From assembly GCF_027352905.1 (NCBI RefSeq), contig NZ_DAIEIF010000015.1, positions 1 through 57,463 on the forward strand: a stretch of 57,463 nucleotides of DNA. The letters run 5' to 3'. The position numbers and the translations under genes were made by a program. The notes below the pieces were generated by a model. The model was given only the letters and a program-made list of their open reading frames with translations. It searched no databases and was not told the origin of the DNA. Below, piece after piece: positions 47,847 through 56,054 of this stretch. The DNA is from Acidocella sp. Its GTDB lineage: Bacteria; Pseudomonadota; Alphaproteobacteria; Acetobacterales; Acetobacteraceae. How positions within the stretch are numbered: the first letter of the stretch is position 1; each line of letters starts with the position of its first letter.

Positions 47847-48832
47847 CATTCAATAATGCGGTTCATATCATCAAACATATAAGGGGCGATTGAAATTGCC
47901 CGCTGCTTTCTTGATACTGACTTAAAATTCTCAATATCACTACACATTTCCATCAATCCCTGAACGCGCCCAATCTGATGAATGAGCATATTTCGCCCTT
48001 CACCGGATAACCACTGATGGAAACGAGCCCTGCGCCTTCCTTGCTCGTCAATATTGAGGCGGTTTAGTTCAGCTTTGACATAGCCATGCTCAATCGGTTC
48101 ATAAACATATTTGTTTATGAACTTGCCATAATATTGCGGGCGATTTCGCGGAGCCGTTGTGTCGTTGTCATACAGACGGTCTAGTTCTTTAAAAAAAGCA
48201 TCTGGGAACGTTTTAAGCCATTTTTGCAGGCCTTCGGCGATATACTTAGAAAGCAGGAGCCTGAGAGCATCATGAGCCCGATCACGCTGATAGCCGGTTG
48301 CTTCGTCAACGAGAGCAACAATGCCTACCTTGGCAAAGGCCTCCATTAACACTTCAGCTTGATTCGCCAGATGCTCCTGGGACGGATGCAATTTTCCGGC
48401 CCTTCTCGCTGCCAGAAATACACCACAAATCTCGGGCAACAGCTCTGCTTTGATACCATTCGCCGACGTTCCGCCTGCTGCGGAGTACGCAATCGGAGAC
48501 ATTAGCGCCGACGCTAATTCATTAGAAACAAAAGGAAAATAGTTGTTTGCAGACAGAAAAGACGGCATATTGGCGCCATCCTGTCCCGCCTTTATTCGGC
48601 GCCAATGGGAGCCGCCCCTTTTGCTGCCAAATGCCCTATGAACAGCGCGTTCGGATAAGACGCGAGTGCCATCTTCAAGCACTGCACAATCAAACTCTAT
48701 TTCTCCAATAGGTATTGACCCTATATATAGAGCGGTTTTTTGCTTTTTATTCTTATCCATCCCTAAAAGGGCATGAGCGACATTCTCAAGCGTATCTGGG
48801 ATAGGCTTGATGCTTTTGTCTTCAGGCGGCAT
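47846..48832 (-). CDS. P63C domain-containing protein carried by the IS
   Basis: The 328-residue protein contains the phage-derived P63C domain, recognised from LVDEATGYQRDRAHDALRLLL near residue 185 and the FPDAFFKELDRLY, NRPQYYGKFINKYVYEPI and LNRLNIDEQGRRRARFHQWL blocks that follow. No catalytic residues are known for this domain and its function is unknown. The N-terminal part has a possible DNA-contact segment (LSERAVHRAFGSKRGGSHWRR). Its ATG lies inside the last codons of the transposase's original frame (CCATGCCGCCTGA), so the two genes were built as one unit. Codon use is AT-richer than the chromosome. Confidence 0.85.
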   Translation of the reverse strand: MPPEDKSIKPIPDTLENVAHALLGMDKNKKQKTALYIGSIPIGEIEFDCAVLEDGTRVLSERAVHRAFGSKRGGSHWRRIKAGQDGANMPSFLSANNYFPFVSNELASALMSPIAYSAAGGTSANGIKAELLPEICGVFLAARRAGKLHPSQEHLANQAEVLMEAFAKVGIVALVDEATGYQRDRAHDALRLLLSKYIAEGLQKWLKTFPDAFFKELDRLYDNDTTAPRNRPQYYGKFINKYVYEPIEHGYVKAELNRLNIDEQGRRRARFHQWLSGEGRNMLIHQIGRVQGLMEMCSDIENFKSVSRKQRAISIAPYMFDDMNRIIE

Positions 48833-48880
48833 GGATCAACTCCCGGTAGGAAAGGCGTTTGTTGACGGCGCGGGCCACGG

Positions 48881-49744
48881 TCAGAGCGATAAACTCCATA
48901 GTCCCGGCCTTGGCCGTGTTGTGGCGGAAGAGAACTCGCTCACGTAGCGGTGAAGGTGCTTCACGCTCATGTGGTGGTAAATCCCATAGTAGCCGCGTTT
49001 GAGGAGCGCCCAGAAGCTCTCAATACCATTGGTATGCGCCATCTCGCGGAGATACTCGCCTACCGTGTGGTCAACGGCAAGGTGGGTATAGCCACGCATA
49101 CCGCGATAGGTTGGCAGGCTGTCTGTGAAGACCGTAGAGCCGGGGCAGACATTGCGGGCAATATAACCGTGCAGAACGTGTTGATGGACGGACGGAATGT
49201 GAACGGCACGGACTTCGCCAGTGCGGGCTTTGATACCTAGAACCGCCGCCTTGCCGTGGGAGCCACTGCCTTTGACCTTCTTATCCGCGTGCCTATTCTT
49301 GTTTTTGCCGCCGATGTAGGTCTCGTCCACTTCAACATGCGGTCCCATATCGTTGTTGCTAGCCTCTTGGCTAGCGAGCCAAGTCTCGCGGATGCGCTGA
49401 GCAAGGAACCAAGCCGATTTCTGGGTGATACCAAGCTCACGAGCCATCTGCGTAGAGGGTATCCCCTTTCGCGCCGTGGTCATCATGTAGATGGCCATGA
49501 GCCACTTATGCAGCGGGAGCTTGGATTCTGTCAGGACGGTGCCAGTGCGAACGCTGAAATGCTTGCGGCACTCACGACAACGGTAGGGCATCGGGATATG
49601 ACCGGCGCACTCTGCCACGTTGGCGCTGCCACAATGGGCGCAGGCAACGCTAGGTGGCCAGCGCTTGCCCTCGAAAAAACGGCGAGCCGCATCCTCATTC
49701 GGGAACTTCTGGAAGAACTCGTAAAGGCTGAAGGACTCGCTCAT
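48881..49744 (-). CDS. IS1595-family transposase, probable C-terminal frameshift
   Basis: The product begins MSESFSLYEFFQKFPNEDAA. It has a zinc ribbon (CAHC near residue 33 and CREC near residue 55), a helical DNA-binding section (GITQKSAWFLAQRIRETW), and an ISXO2-type DDE core: VEVDETYIGGK, VFTDSLPTYRG and TNGIESFWALLKRGYYGIY. At 48928-48932 the reading frame departs from the family: the open frame ends SSATTRPRPGLWSLSL. The -1 frame instead reads FRHNTAKAGTMEFIALTVA, later KRLSYRELI, to a TGA at 48822-48824. A one-base deletion is the simplest reading. ATG 49744 is chosen over TTG 49762. Confidence 0.85.
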   Translation of the reverse strand: MSESFSLYEFFQKFPNEDAARRFFEGKRWPPSVACAHCGSANVAECAGHIPMPYRCRECRKHFSVRTGTVLTESKLPLHKWLMAIYMMTTARKGIPSTQMARELGITQKSAWFLAQRIRETWLASQEASNNDMGPHVEVDETYIGGKNKNRHADKKVKGSGSHGKAAVLGIKARTGEVRAVHIPSVHQHVLHGYIARNVCPGSTVFTDSLPTYRGMRGYTHLAVDHTVGEYLREMAHTNGIESFWALLKRGYYGIYHHMSVKHLHRYVSEFSSATTRPRPGLWSLSL

Positions 49745-49789
49745 GAGTACTTTACTAGCCAAAATCGAGCGGCTAATAAAGCAAAATAT

Positions 49790-49810
49790 GGCTAGTCAGG
49801 TATATGGGTC
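49790..49810 (-). repeat. right terminal inverted repeat of the IS
   Basis: On the minus strand GACCCATATACCTGACTAGCC, matching the left end at 20 of 21 positions. The HNH 3' fragment resumes immediately outside it. Confidence 0.88.
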
Positions 49811-50091
49811 AACGCGTTGTTTGTAAATTCAAACTCGTGGCTATTGAGGCAGACAAGACGCCAGGCGAAATAGGAAAAAATGACCTACCCGTCCGTCGCC
49901 TCATTCCTTCGTCAGTCAAACAAGAAGTTTGGAAACGTGATGGCGGAAAATGTGTGCTCTGCCAATCTTCAGATAATCTTCACTTCGATCATATCGTGCC
50001 TTTTTCCAAAGGTGGAACTTCCATCGCAGCCAAAAATATTCAGCTTCTGTGCGCCCGACACAACCTAAATAAGGGCAACCAAATCATTTGA
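49811..50091 (+). pseudogene. HNH endonuclease gene, 3' fragment split by IS1595
   Basis: From the right end of the IS the frame reads RVVCKFKLVAIEADK and continues to the HNH core: VWKRDGGKCVLCQSSDNLHF, then DHIVPFSKGGTSI and NIQLLCARHNLNKGN. The His of HFDH, the Asn and the two Cys pairs for structural zinc are all present, so the catalytic half is intact. A 95-residue open frame begins at ATG 49804 inside the IS repeat, so a short protein could be made from it. It joins in sense with the fragment at 47606-47776, but the middle 40-50 residues are missing. A terminator follows the stop. Confidence 0.75.
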
Positions 50092-50117
50092 GACCCGGTT
50101 AACACCCGGGTCTCTTT
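50090..50117. terminator. terminator after the HNH fragment
   Basis: GAGACCCGG (50090-50098) with CCGGGTCTC (50106-50114), 7-base loop, followed by TTT. It overlaps the HNH stop codon and precedes the converging clpA stop, so it probably serves the HNH gene and may serve clpA on the other strand. Confidence 0.7.
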
Positions 50118-50129
50118 ATCAAGCTAGAG

Positions 50130-52472
50130 TTAAAGCGCTTCCTCGGGGGCACGCTCGTCATCACCATCTCCCTCGGTCTCCGGCTTGGGCAAGGCCAGGG
50201 TGGGCGCCTCCGAAATATCGAAGACCAGTTTCCCATCCTTCACGCTCACCTTCACCGCGCCGCCCTTCGCCAGCTTGCCGAAAAGCAGCTCCTCCGCCAG
50301 CGGCTTCTTGATCTGCTCCTGGATCACGCGGGCTAGCGGCCGGGCGCCGTAGAGCGGCTCATAACCCCGCTCGGCCAGAAACTCTTTGGCGGCCGAGGAC
50401 AGCTCGATGGTCACGTTGCGGTCGGCCAGCTGGGCCTCCAGCTGCATGACGAATTTCTCCACAACGCGGCCGACGATCTCCGGCGTCAGCGCCGCGAAGG
50501 GGATGATCGCATCCAGCCGGTTGCGGAATTCCGGCGTGAACAGGCGCTTCACCGCCTCCTCATCCTCGCCCACCCGCGCCGCGCGGCCAAAACCCATCGC
50601 GGGTTTCTGCATATCCGCCGCCCCGGCATTGGTGGTCATGATGAGGATGACATTGCGGAAATCCACCTGTTTGCCGTTATGGTCGGTGAGTTTGCCGTGA
50701 TCCATGATCTGCAAGAGAATATTGAACAGGTCGGGATGGGCCTTCTCGATCTCGTCGAGCAGCAGCACGCAATGCGGATGCTGGTCGATGGCGTCGGTGA
50801 GCATGCCGCCCTGGTCGAAGCCGACATAGCCGGGCGGCGCGCCGATGAGCCGGGAGACCGAATGCCGCTCCATATATTCCGACATGTCGAACCGCGTCAG
50901 TTCGATGCCTAAGGTGGAGGCGAGCTGGCGCGCCACCTCTGTCTTGCCGACGCCGGTGGGGCCGGAGAAGAGATAGTTGCCGATCGGCTTCTCCGGGTCG
51001 CGCAGCCCGGCGCGGGAGAGCTTCATCGCGGCGGAAAGCGCCTCGATGGCCGCGTCCTGGCCGAACACCATGCCCTTGAGGTCCCGCTCCAGATGGCGCA
51101 GCACCTCCTTGTCGTCTGTCGAGACAGATTTGGGCGGGATGCGGGCGATCTTGGAGACCATGTCCTCGACATCCTTGAGCGTCACTGTCTTGCGGCGCTT
51201 ATTCTCGGGCAGCAGCATCCGCGCCGCTCCCGCCTCGTCGATCACGTCGATCGCCTTATCCGGCAGCTTGCGGTCATTGATGTATTTGGCGGAAAGCTCC
51301 ACGGCGGCGCGGATCGCGTCATCCGTGTAACGCACCTTATGGTGCTTCTCGTAGGAACCTTTCAGCCCTTTGAGAATCTTCACCGCATCCTCGACCGAGG
51401 GCTCGTTGACGTCGATCTTCTGGAAGCGCCGGACCAGGGCCCGGTCCTTCTCGAAATAGTTGCGGAATTCCTTATAGGTGGTGGAGCCGATGCAGCGCAG
51501 CGTGCCCTGGGCCAGGGCGGGCTTCAACAGGTTGGAGGCGTCCATAGCCCCGCCGGAGGTCGCCCCCGCGCCTATCACAGTGTGAATCTCGTCGATGAAG
51601 AGAATGGCGCCGGGATTGGCCTCCATCTCGGTCACCACCGCCTTCAGCCGCTCCTCGAAATCCCCCCGGTAGCGGGTGCCAGCCAGCAGCGCCCCCATAT
51701 CCAGGGCGAAGATGGTGGCGTTCTGCAACACTTCCGGCACATCCCCATCCACGATCCGCTTGGCCAGCCCCTCGGCGATGGCGGTCTTGCCCACGCCAGG
51801 GTCGCCCACGTAAAGGGGGTTGTTCTTGGTGCGGCGGCAGAGGATCAGGATGGTCCGCTCGATCTCGTGCTCGCGGCCGATCAGCGGGTCGATCTTGCCT
51901 TCCTTGGCCTTCTTGTTGAGCTTGATGCAATAGGTCGCCAACGCGTCCTGGCCGCGCTTACCGCTGGTCTTTTCCTCCCGTTCGCCGGATTCGTTCGGCT
52001 CGGAGGAGCCGGTGGGCGGCCGCGGCGCGGATTTGCCGGGGCTCTTGGCGATGCCGTGGGAAATGAAATTCACCGCGTCCAGCCGGGTCATATCCTGCAA
52101 TTGGAGGAAATACACGGCGTGGCTCTCGCGCTCCGAGAACAGGGCGACAAGCACGTTCGCGCCCGTCACCTCATCCCGCCCGGAGGACTGGACATGGATC
52201 GCCGCCCGCTGCACCACCCGCTGAAAGCCCGCGGTCGGTTTGGGGTCGCCGCCGCGATCCGTGGCGAGGCCGGCCAGATCCTTGTCGAGAAACTCGACCA
52301 GCTCCTTTTTCAGCTTCTCGATATCCACGCCGCAGGCCCGCAGCACCGTCAACGCATCCGTGTCCTCCACCAGGCCGAGCAGGAGATGCTCCAGCGTGGC
52401 GTATTCGTGCTTGCGGTCGGCGGCGAGGGACAAAGCCCGGTGGAGAGTTTGTTCAAGGTTGCGAGACAGCAT
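50130..52472 (-). CDS. clpA: ATP-dependent Clp protease ATP-binding subunit ClpA
   Basis: ClpA is the AAA+ unfoldase that feeds proteins to ClpP. The 780-residue protein has the N-domain ([20 protein letters not shown]), two ATPase modules with Walker [14 protein letters not shown] near residue 216 and [13 protein letters not shown] near residue 500, Walker [14 protein letters not shown], and the C-terminal D2 segment [19 protein letters not shown]. The acidic tail ([16 protein letters not shown]) is normal. I chose ATG 52472 (MLSRNLEQ). GTG 52493 would add seven residues. clpS lies 150 bases upstream in the same direction. clpP is not in the window. Confidence 0.96.
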   Translation of the reverse strand: MLSRNLEQTLHRALSLAADRKHEYATLEHLLLGLVEDTDALTVLRACGVDIEKLKKELVEFLDKDLAGLATDRGGDPKPTAGFQRVVQRAAIHVQSSGRDEVTGANVLVALFSERESHAVYFLQLQDMTRLDAVNFISHGIAKSPGKSAPRPPTGSSEPNESGEREEKTSGKRGQDALATYCIKLNKKAKEGKIDPLIGREHEIERTILILCRRTKNNPLYVGDPGVGKTAIAEGLAKRIVDGDVPEVLQNATIFALDMGALLAGTRYRGDFEERLKAVVTEMEANPGAILFIDEIHTVIGAGATSGGAMDASNLLKPALAQGTLRCIGSTTYKEFRNYFEKDRALVRRFQKIDVNEPSVEDAVKILKGLKGSYEKHHKVRYTDDAIRAAVELSAKYINDRKLPDKAIDVIDEAGAARMLLPENKRRKTVTLKDVEDMVSKIARIPPKSVSTDDKEVLRHLERDLKGMVFGQDAAIEALSAAMKLSRAGLRDPEKPIGNYLFSGPTGVGKTEVARQLASTLGIELTRFDMSEYMERHSVSRLIGAPPGYVGFDQGGMLTDAIDQHPHCVLLLDEIEKAHPDLFNILLQIMDHGKLTDHNGKQVDFRNVILIMTTNAGAADMQKPAMGFGRAARVGEDEEAVKRLFTPEFRNRLDAIIPFAALTPEIVGRVVEKFVMQLEAQLADRNVTIELSSAAKEFLAERGYEPLYGARPLARVIQEQIKKPLAEELLFGKLAKGGAVKVSVKDGKLVFDISEAPTLALPKPETEGDGDDERAPEEAL

Positions 52473-52622
52473 GGATTTAAACCGTTCCTTCACGCCGAGA
52501 CCCGGCGCTCTCGATTCCGGACACTCGATCTGCCTGTCCGGCCGGCATTTTCAGGGCACGCCCGCCTTGGGCCGCTCTATAGATTAAGGACTCATCTGGT
52601 AATCGGAACGTAAACTTCCGAA

Positions 52623-52952
52623 TCATTCTTTTTCAATCGTGCATTGCAGCGGATGTTGATTCTGCCGCGCGAGGTCCATCACCTGGGTCACCTTGGTCTC
52701 CGCGACCTCATAGGTATACACCCCGCACACCCCCACCCCCCGGCGATGAACATGCAGCATGATCTGCGTCGCCTGGTCGCGCGACTTCTGGAAGAACCGC
52801 TCCAGCACATGCACAACGAATTCCATGGGCGTATAGTCGTCGTTGAGCATCAGGACCTTGTACAAGGTCGGCTTGCGCGTCTTCGGCCGGGGCTTCGCCA
52901 CCACGCCCGTATTGGCCGACTCTGATCCCTTCCGCTTGTCGTTCTCACTCAT
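52623..52952 (-). CDS. clpS: ClpS adaptor protein
   Basis: ClpS delivers N-end-rule substrates to ClpA. The 109-residue protein has a disordered Lys/Arg-rich N-terminus and the adaptor core: [20 protein letters not shown], with the Asn-Asp-Asp pocket residues and Met that bind destabilising N-termini, then [21 protein letters not shown]. The start ATG 52952 lacks a clear SD (GGTG only). It is placed upstream of clpA, the usual arrangement. Confidence 0.95.
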   Translation of the reverse strand: MSENDKRKGSESANTGVVAKPRPKTRKPTLYKVLMLNDDYTPMEFVVHVLERFFQKSRDQATQIMLHVHRRGVGVCGVYTYEVAETKVTQVMDLARQNQHPLQCTIEKE

Positions 52953-53116
52953 TCACCAAAACACCTTGTAGCGATGCCTTTTACCGCCCGGAAAAGCCGT
53001 GCCATGGGCATTTTACTCCACCTGGGAACCAAGCATATCGAAAGCAAGGCCCGAGATGAAAGAGCGAAATGCGGCGCGCCGGGAAAAACCTTGAAAAATC
53101 CGGCGCCGGAGACGCA

Positions 53117-53144
53117 AATGGCCAGCCCCCTGGGGCTGGCCATT
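53117..53144. terminator. palindromic hairpin after the phasin gene
   Basis: AATGGCCAGCCCC (53117-53129) is followed by two bases and GGGGCTGGCCATT (53132-53144), a perfect 13-bp inverted repeat. Without a T-tract it may be a processing or stabilising structure. It lies 27 bases past the phasin stop on the minus strand. Confidence 0.6.
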
Positions 53145-53170
53145 CTGCCGCCAAACTTGAAAAGACGGGG

Positions 53171-53728
53171 TCAGTGCGTCTTGCTGAAGGTCTCAACGGC
53201 CTTGGTGATCCGGGCGGTGAGAGGGGCCAGGGCTTGCTCCGTCAGCTTCACCGCGGCGTCGGTCAGCTTGTTGCTCTCCGTCACCGCCTTCTCGATCGCG
53301 GCTTTGGCGAAGCCGGTCTGAAGATCAACCGCCTCTTTAACCGATTTCACGCCCATCAGGGACTTGCCGAAGCTCATCGTCTCCTCGAGCGAGGTTTTGG
53401 AGGAAGCCGCGACATGCTTGGAGATGTCCTGCACGCCGGACGCGTAAATCTGCGAGGCCTTGAAGAAGGCCTCAAGATTGCCCTGGCTAAACGCCAGCAA
53501 TTCCTCAGAGGTCTTGACCATTTTCTCGAGCCCTTCCTTCATCTTGGCCTGAGAGGTCTCGAAGCCCTTGGTCGCCTTTTCCATGCCCTCGCGCAGGGCG
53601 CCGAGCGATTTCTCATAGGATTGCACGGAGGCTTCGTAGGTCTTTGCCGAGGTGTCGGCGGCGGTATCGATGCCGGCGGCGACGGCTTCACCCGCGGCGA
53701 TTGAGGGTTTAGGTTTGACAGCGCTCAT
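53171..53728 (-). CDS. phasin family protein
   Basis: The 185-residue protein is of the phasin_2-type that coats polyhydroxyalkanoate granules. It is predicted to be almost all alpha-helical (residues 20-180) with heptad-like Ala/Lys/Glu pattern, e.g. ALREGMEKATKGFETSQAK, and the conserved NLEAFFKASQIYASGVQDI near residue 90, followed by MSFGKSLMGVKSVKEAVDLQ. No PHA synthase gene is in the window. ATG 53728 has a GGGAG upstream. A good sigma70-type promoter and a leader hairpin precede it. Confidence 0.92.
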   Translation of the reverse strand: MSAVKPKPSIAAGEAVAAGIDTAADTSAKTYEASVQSYEKSLGALREGMEKATKGFETSQAKMKEGLEKMVKTSEELLAFSQGNLEAFFKASQIYASGVQDISKHVAASSKTSLEETMSFGKSLMGVKSVKEAVDLQTGFAKAAIEKAVTESNKLTDAAVKLTEQALAPLTARITKAVETFSKTH

Positions 53729-53784
53729 CTGATTTCTCCCATTTCGTAACGGTGACTGCATGGGCTCCAATCCGGCGAGCGACG

Positions 53785-53804
53785 CGCGGCACGAAAGTGC
53801 CGCG
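53785..53804 (-). promoter_or_regulatory. leader hairpin of the phasin mRNA
   Basis: CGCGGCAC (53785-53792) and GTGCCGCG (53797-53804) form a perfect 8-bp stem. On the minus strand the loop is TTTC. It would lie just past the predicted transcription start and about 57 bases before ATG 53728, in a position to protect the 5' end of the phasin message. Confidence 0.55.
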
Positions 53805-53822
53805 ATGCAGCAATTCCATATT

Positions 53823-53849
53823 ATTATAAGCCCGCCCCGCATGCGTCAA
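53823..53849 (-). promoter_or_regulatory. candidate phasin promoter
   Basis: On the minus strand TTGACG (53849-53844) is followed after 15 bases by a perfect TATAAT (53828-53823) and then AATAT. The spacer is a little short. If the 10-element is taken two bases later as TAATAA the spacing is 17. Transcription would begin near 53815. Confidence 0.6.
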
Positions 53850-54063
53850 GAAAATTTGTGCATTGCACAATACTTCCTCCCAACCCCCCGGGAGGCCCGG
53901 CCGACCCAGCCGCGGCGCCAAACTGGATGGCGCGGCTTCAATGACTTGCGTTAACCCTTTCAGTTTTTTGGTCTTTGTGCGGACAAAACAATGCGAAACT
54001 CCTAGACATCTCCCAGGCGAGGCGGCTAGATAGGCGAAGAGGCTTTAAAGCGGGGTGGCAGGC

Positions 54064-55407
54064 ATGCATTTGTGGAGCAACGTTCGTACCGCCATGCTCG
54101 GGCTTGCCGGTCTGGGCTGGGCAAGCCTGGTCACCGCTCCGGCGGCCTTCGCATATGACAAGCATCACCATCACCACACGCACCACACCCTGCGCCCCGC
54201 CGCGCCGGCGGCCAGCCTGGACAATGCGGGTTTCGGCCCCACCTCTCCCGGCGTCAGCTCCATCGTCATCGATGCCCGGACGGGTCAGATCTTCTCGGCG
54301 ATCGATGCCGACACCCCGCGCTACCCGGCATCCCTGACCAAGTTGATGACGCTGGATCTGGCTTTCCAGGCCCTCGCCGCCGGAAAATTGAGTCTCGATA
54401 CCCGGATCCCCATTTCGGCCTATGCCGCCTCGGTTGAACCCGTCAAGCTCGGCCTGCGCCCCGGAGACACGATCTCCGTCCAGGACGCGATTCTGGCGAT
54501 GACCACCATGTCCGCCAATGACGCGGCGACGGCGCTGGGCGAATATCTGGGCGGCGGCTCGGAGGCGCGCTGCGCCCAGATGATGACGCTGCGCGCCCAT
54601 GCGCTCGGCATGGCTCAAAGCCAGTTTGCCAATGCGTCTGGCCTGCCCAACCCCAACCAGGTCACCACCGCGCGCGATCTCTCCCTGCTCGCCCGGGACC
54701 TCGTTATCAATTTCTCCCAATTCCAGAGCTTTTTTCAGGTCACGTCCTTCAATTTCCGCGGACGGCAGATCTACAGCAATAATGGAATGCTGAAATCCTA
54801 TGCCGGCACCACGGGAATGAAGACCGGCTACACCAATCTCGCCCGGCATAATCTCATCACCTCGGCCCAGCGCGGCGGCCAAAAGCTGATCGGCGTCGTT
54901 CTGCATGAGCCAAGCTGGGGGAGCGCCTATCAGCAAATGACCGCCATGCTCGATGGCGGCTTCGGCGGGCATGTGCCGATGACCCCCGCCATGGTCGTCG
55001 CGGCCAACCGCCCGGCCAAGCCGTCGCCCGCCCCGGCGGCGCGCCCCGCCCCGGCGCCGGCCGTGGAGAAGGTCGCGAGCCAGACGGTCCAGCGCGCCAG
55101 GCCTTTGCCGGGGACGGCGAGCGCGGGGGTGAGCAAGCTCTGGGCCGCTCAACTCGGCTTGTATGAATACAAGACCAACGCCCGCTCGGCGGCCCTGAAG
55201 GCGCGGGCTCTGCATGGGCGCGGCGTGGCGCAGATCCAGCATGTCCAGCGCAAGGGCAAGGATTTCTGGCTGGCGCAGCTGACCGGCCTCACCTATGACG
55301 GCGCGCACGCCACCTGCCGGGCGATGAACGCCCATGGCCGCCAATGTGATGTTCGCTCTCTCGCCTCGGACCATCTGGCCATGGCGGCCGAGCCGGACGG
55401 GACCTGA
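54064..55407 (+). CDS. D-alanyl-D-alanine carboxypeptidase with SPOR-like tail
   Basis: This PBP5/DacC-type serine peptidase removes the terminal D-Ala from peptidoglycan stems. MHLWSNVRTAMLGLAGLGWA and following residues form a signal peptide ending AAFA. Mature protein begins with an unusual His-rich stretch (DKHHHHHTHHT). The catalytic motifs are SLTK (Ser90, Lys93), SAN (150-152) and KTG (253-255). A Pro/Ala-rich linker (residues 315-350) leads to a C-terminal SPOR-like domain (LWAAQLGLYEYKTNARSAAL to the end), which binds denuded glycan at septa. ATG 54064 is chosen over GTG 54055. The His run could bind metal. Confidence 0.9.
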   Translation: MHLWSNVRTAMLGLAGLGWASLVTAPAAFAYDKHHHHHTHHTLRPAAPAASLDNAGFGPTSPGVSSIVIDARTGQIFSAIDADTPRYPASLTKLMTLDLAFQALAAGKLSLDTRIPISAYAASVEPVKLGLRPGDTISVQDAILAMTTMSANDAATALGEYLGGGSEARCAQMMTLRAHALGMAQSQFANASGLPNPNQVTTARDLSLLARDLVINFSQFQSFFQVTSFNFRGRQIYSNNGMLKSYAGTTGMKTGYTNLARHNLITSAQRGGQKLIGVVLHEPSWGSAYQQMTAMLDGGFGGHVPMTPAMVVAANRPAKPSPAPAARPAPAPAVEKVASQTVQRARPLPGTASAGVSKLWAAQLGLYEYKTNARSAALKARALHGRGVAQIQHVQRKGKDFWLAQLTGLTYDGAHATCRAMNAHGRQCDVRSLASDHLAMAAEPDGT

Positions 55408-55453
55408 CCCGCTGCCCTTCTTCGCCGCGCCTGGCGAGCGCGGCCCGGGCGGA

Positions 55454-55469
55454 TTGAAACCGGTTTCAA
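55454..55469. promoter_or_regulatory. perfect 16-bp palindrome directly before the DedA start
   Basis: TTGAAACCGGTTTCAA is a perfect palindrome ending one base before ATG 55470. The form GAAACCGGTTTC with a central CG is typical of LacI-family operators. No other copy is seen in the window and no LacI regulator gene is present. It could be an operator at the transcription or translation start of the DedA/ATP-grasp operon. Confidence 0.6.
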
Positions 55470-56054
55470 ATGCCGCTTCCTAGCTTCACGGCGCTCCTGG
55501 CCGCGGCCGCGGGGATGAAATCCCTGCAGGCGGTAACCATCGTCTCGGGCACCTTCATCCTGGAGGACGCCGCTACCCTGCTCGCGGCGATGCAGGTCGC
55601 CTCTGGCGCGCTGTCCTTGCCGCTGGCTTTGGGCTCGCTCTACGCGGGCATCGTGCTCGGGGATCTCGGCCTCTATGGGCTGGGCTGGCTGTCCGCCACC
55701 CATGGCTGGGCCAAGCGGCTGGTCCCTCAGCAGAGACGCGATATCGGGCATGATTGGGTAAAACCCCGCGTCATCCCCCTGGTGCTGGTCAGCCGTTTCG
55801 TGCCGGGTCTGCGTCTGCCCACCTATACCACGCTCGGCTTTCTCCACGCGCCATTTTGGCAATTCTCCCTGGCCGCCATTCTCGCCACCCTGGTCTGGAC
55901 CACCGGTCTCTTTTTCATCAGCCTGCGCCTCGGCGCGCTGATGATGCATTATCTCGGGATTTGGCGCTGGGCCGGGCTTGGGGTATTCCTCATCATCATC
56001 ATTCTCGTGGGCCGTCTGGCGACGAAGCTCTATAACCAAAGGACACCGCCATGA
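55470..56054 (+). CDS. DedA family membrane protein
   Basis: The 194-residue protein belongs to the DedA/SNARE-associated group, whose members are implicated in moving lipids such as undecaprenyl phosphate across the membrane. It has several hydrophobic helices, the GSLYAGIVLGDLGLYGLGWL block, the central loop VSRFVPGLRLPTYTTLGFLH with the conserved Arg-Phe-x-Pro-Gly-x-R motif, and a final helix IIIILVGRLATKLY. Its end overlaps the ATP-grasp gene by ATGA. ATG 55470 is right next to the palindrome and has no SD. ATG 55515 is a possible alternative. Confidence 0.88.
   Translation: MPLPSFTALLAAAAGMKSLQAVTIVSGTFILEDAATLLAAMQVASGALSLPLALGSLYAGIVLGDLGLYGLGWLSATHGWAKRLVPQQRRDIGHDWVKPRVIPLVLVSRFVPGLRLPTYTTLGFLHAPFWQFSLAAILATLVWTTGLFFISLRLGALMMHYLGIWRWAGLGVFLIIIILVGRLATKLYNQRTPP

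Larger units (their letters stand above)
47777..49810. mobile_element. IS1595-family (ISXO2-like) element with passenger gene
   Basis: A 2034-base element is bounded by 21-base inverted repeats, GACCYATATACCTGACTAGCC, at 47777-47797 and, inverted, at 49790-49810. They differ only at the fifth base. Inside are a transposase of the zinc-ribbon ISXO2 type and a second gene with a P63C domain, both on the minus strand. The family usually makes 8-bp target duplications. The 8 bases outside each end (GATTTTGG and AACGCGTT) do not match, which points to a deletion next to the insertion. GC content is well below that of the flanks. Confidence 0.85.
53729..54063. other. intergenic region between phasin and carboxypeptidase genes
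   Basis: 335 bases between divergent genes. The left part holds the phasin promoter and leader hairpin, listed separately. The right part, roughly 53880-54060, has CCCCCCGGGAGG and a T-rich run at about 53960-53970 but no obvious promoter for the carboxypeptidase gene and no plausible reading frame. Confidence 0.6.
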
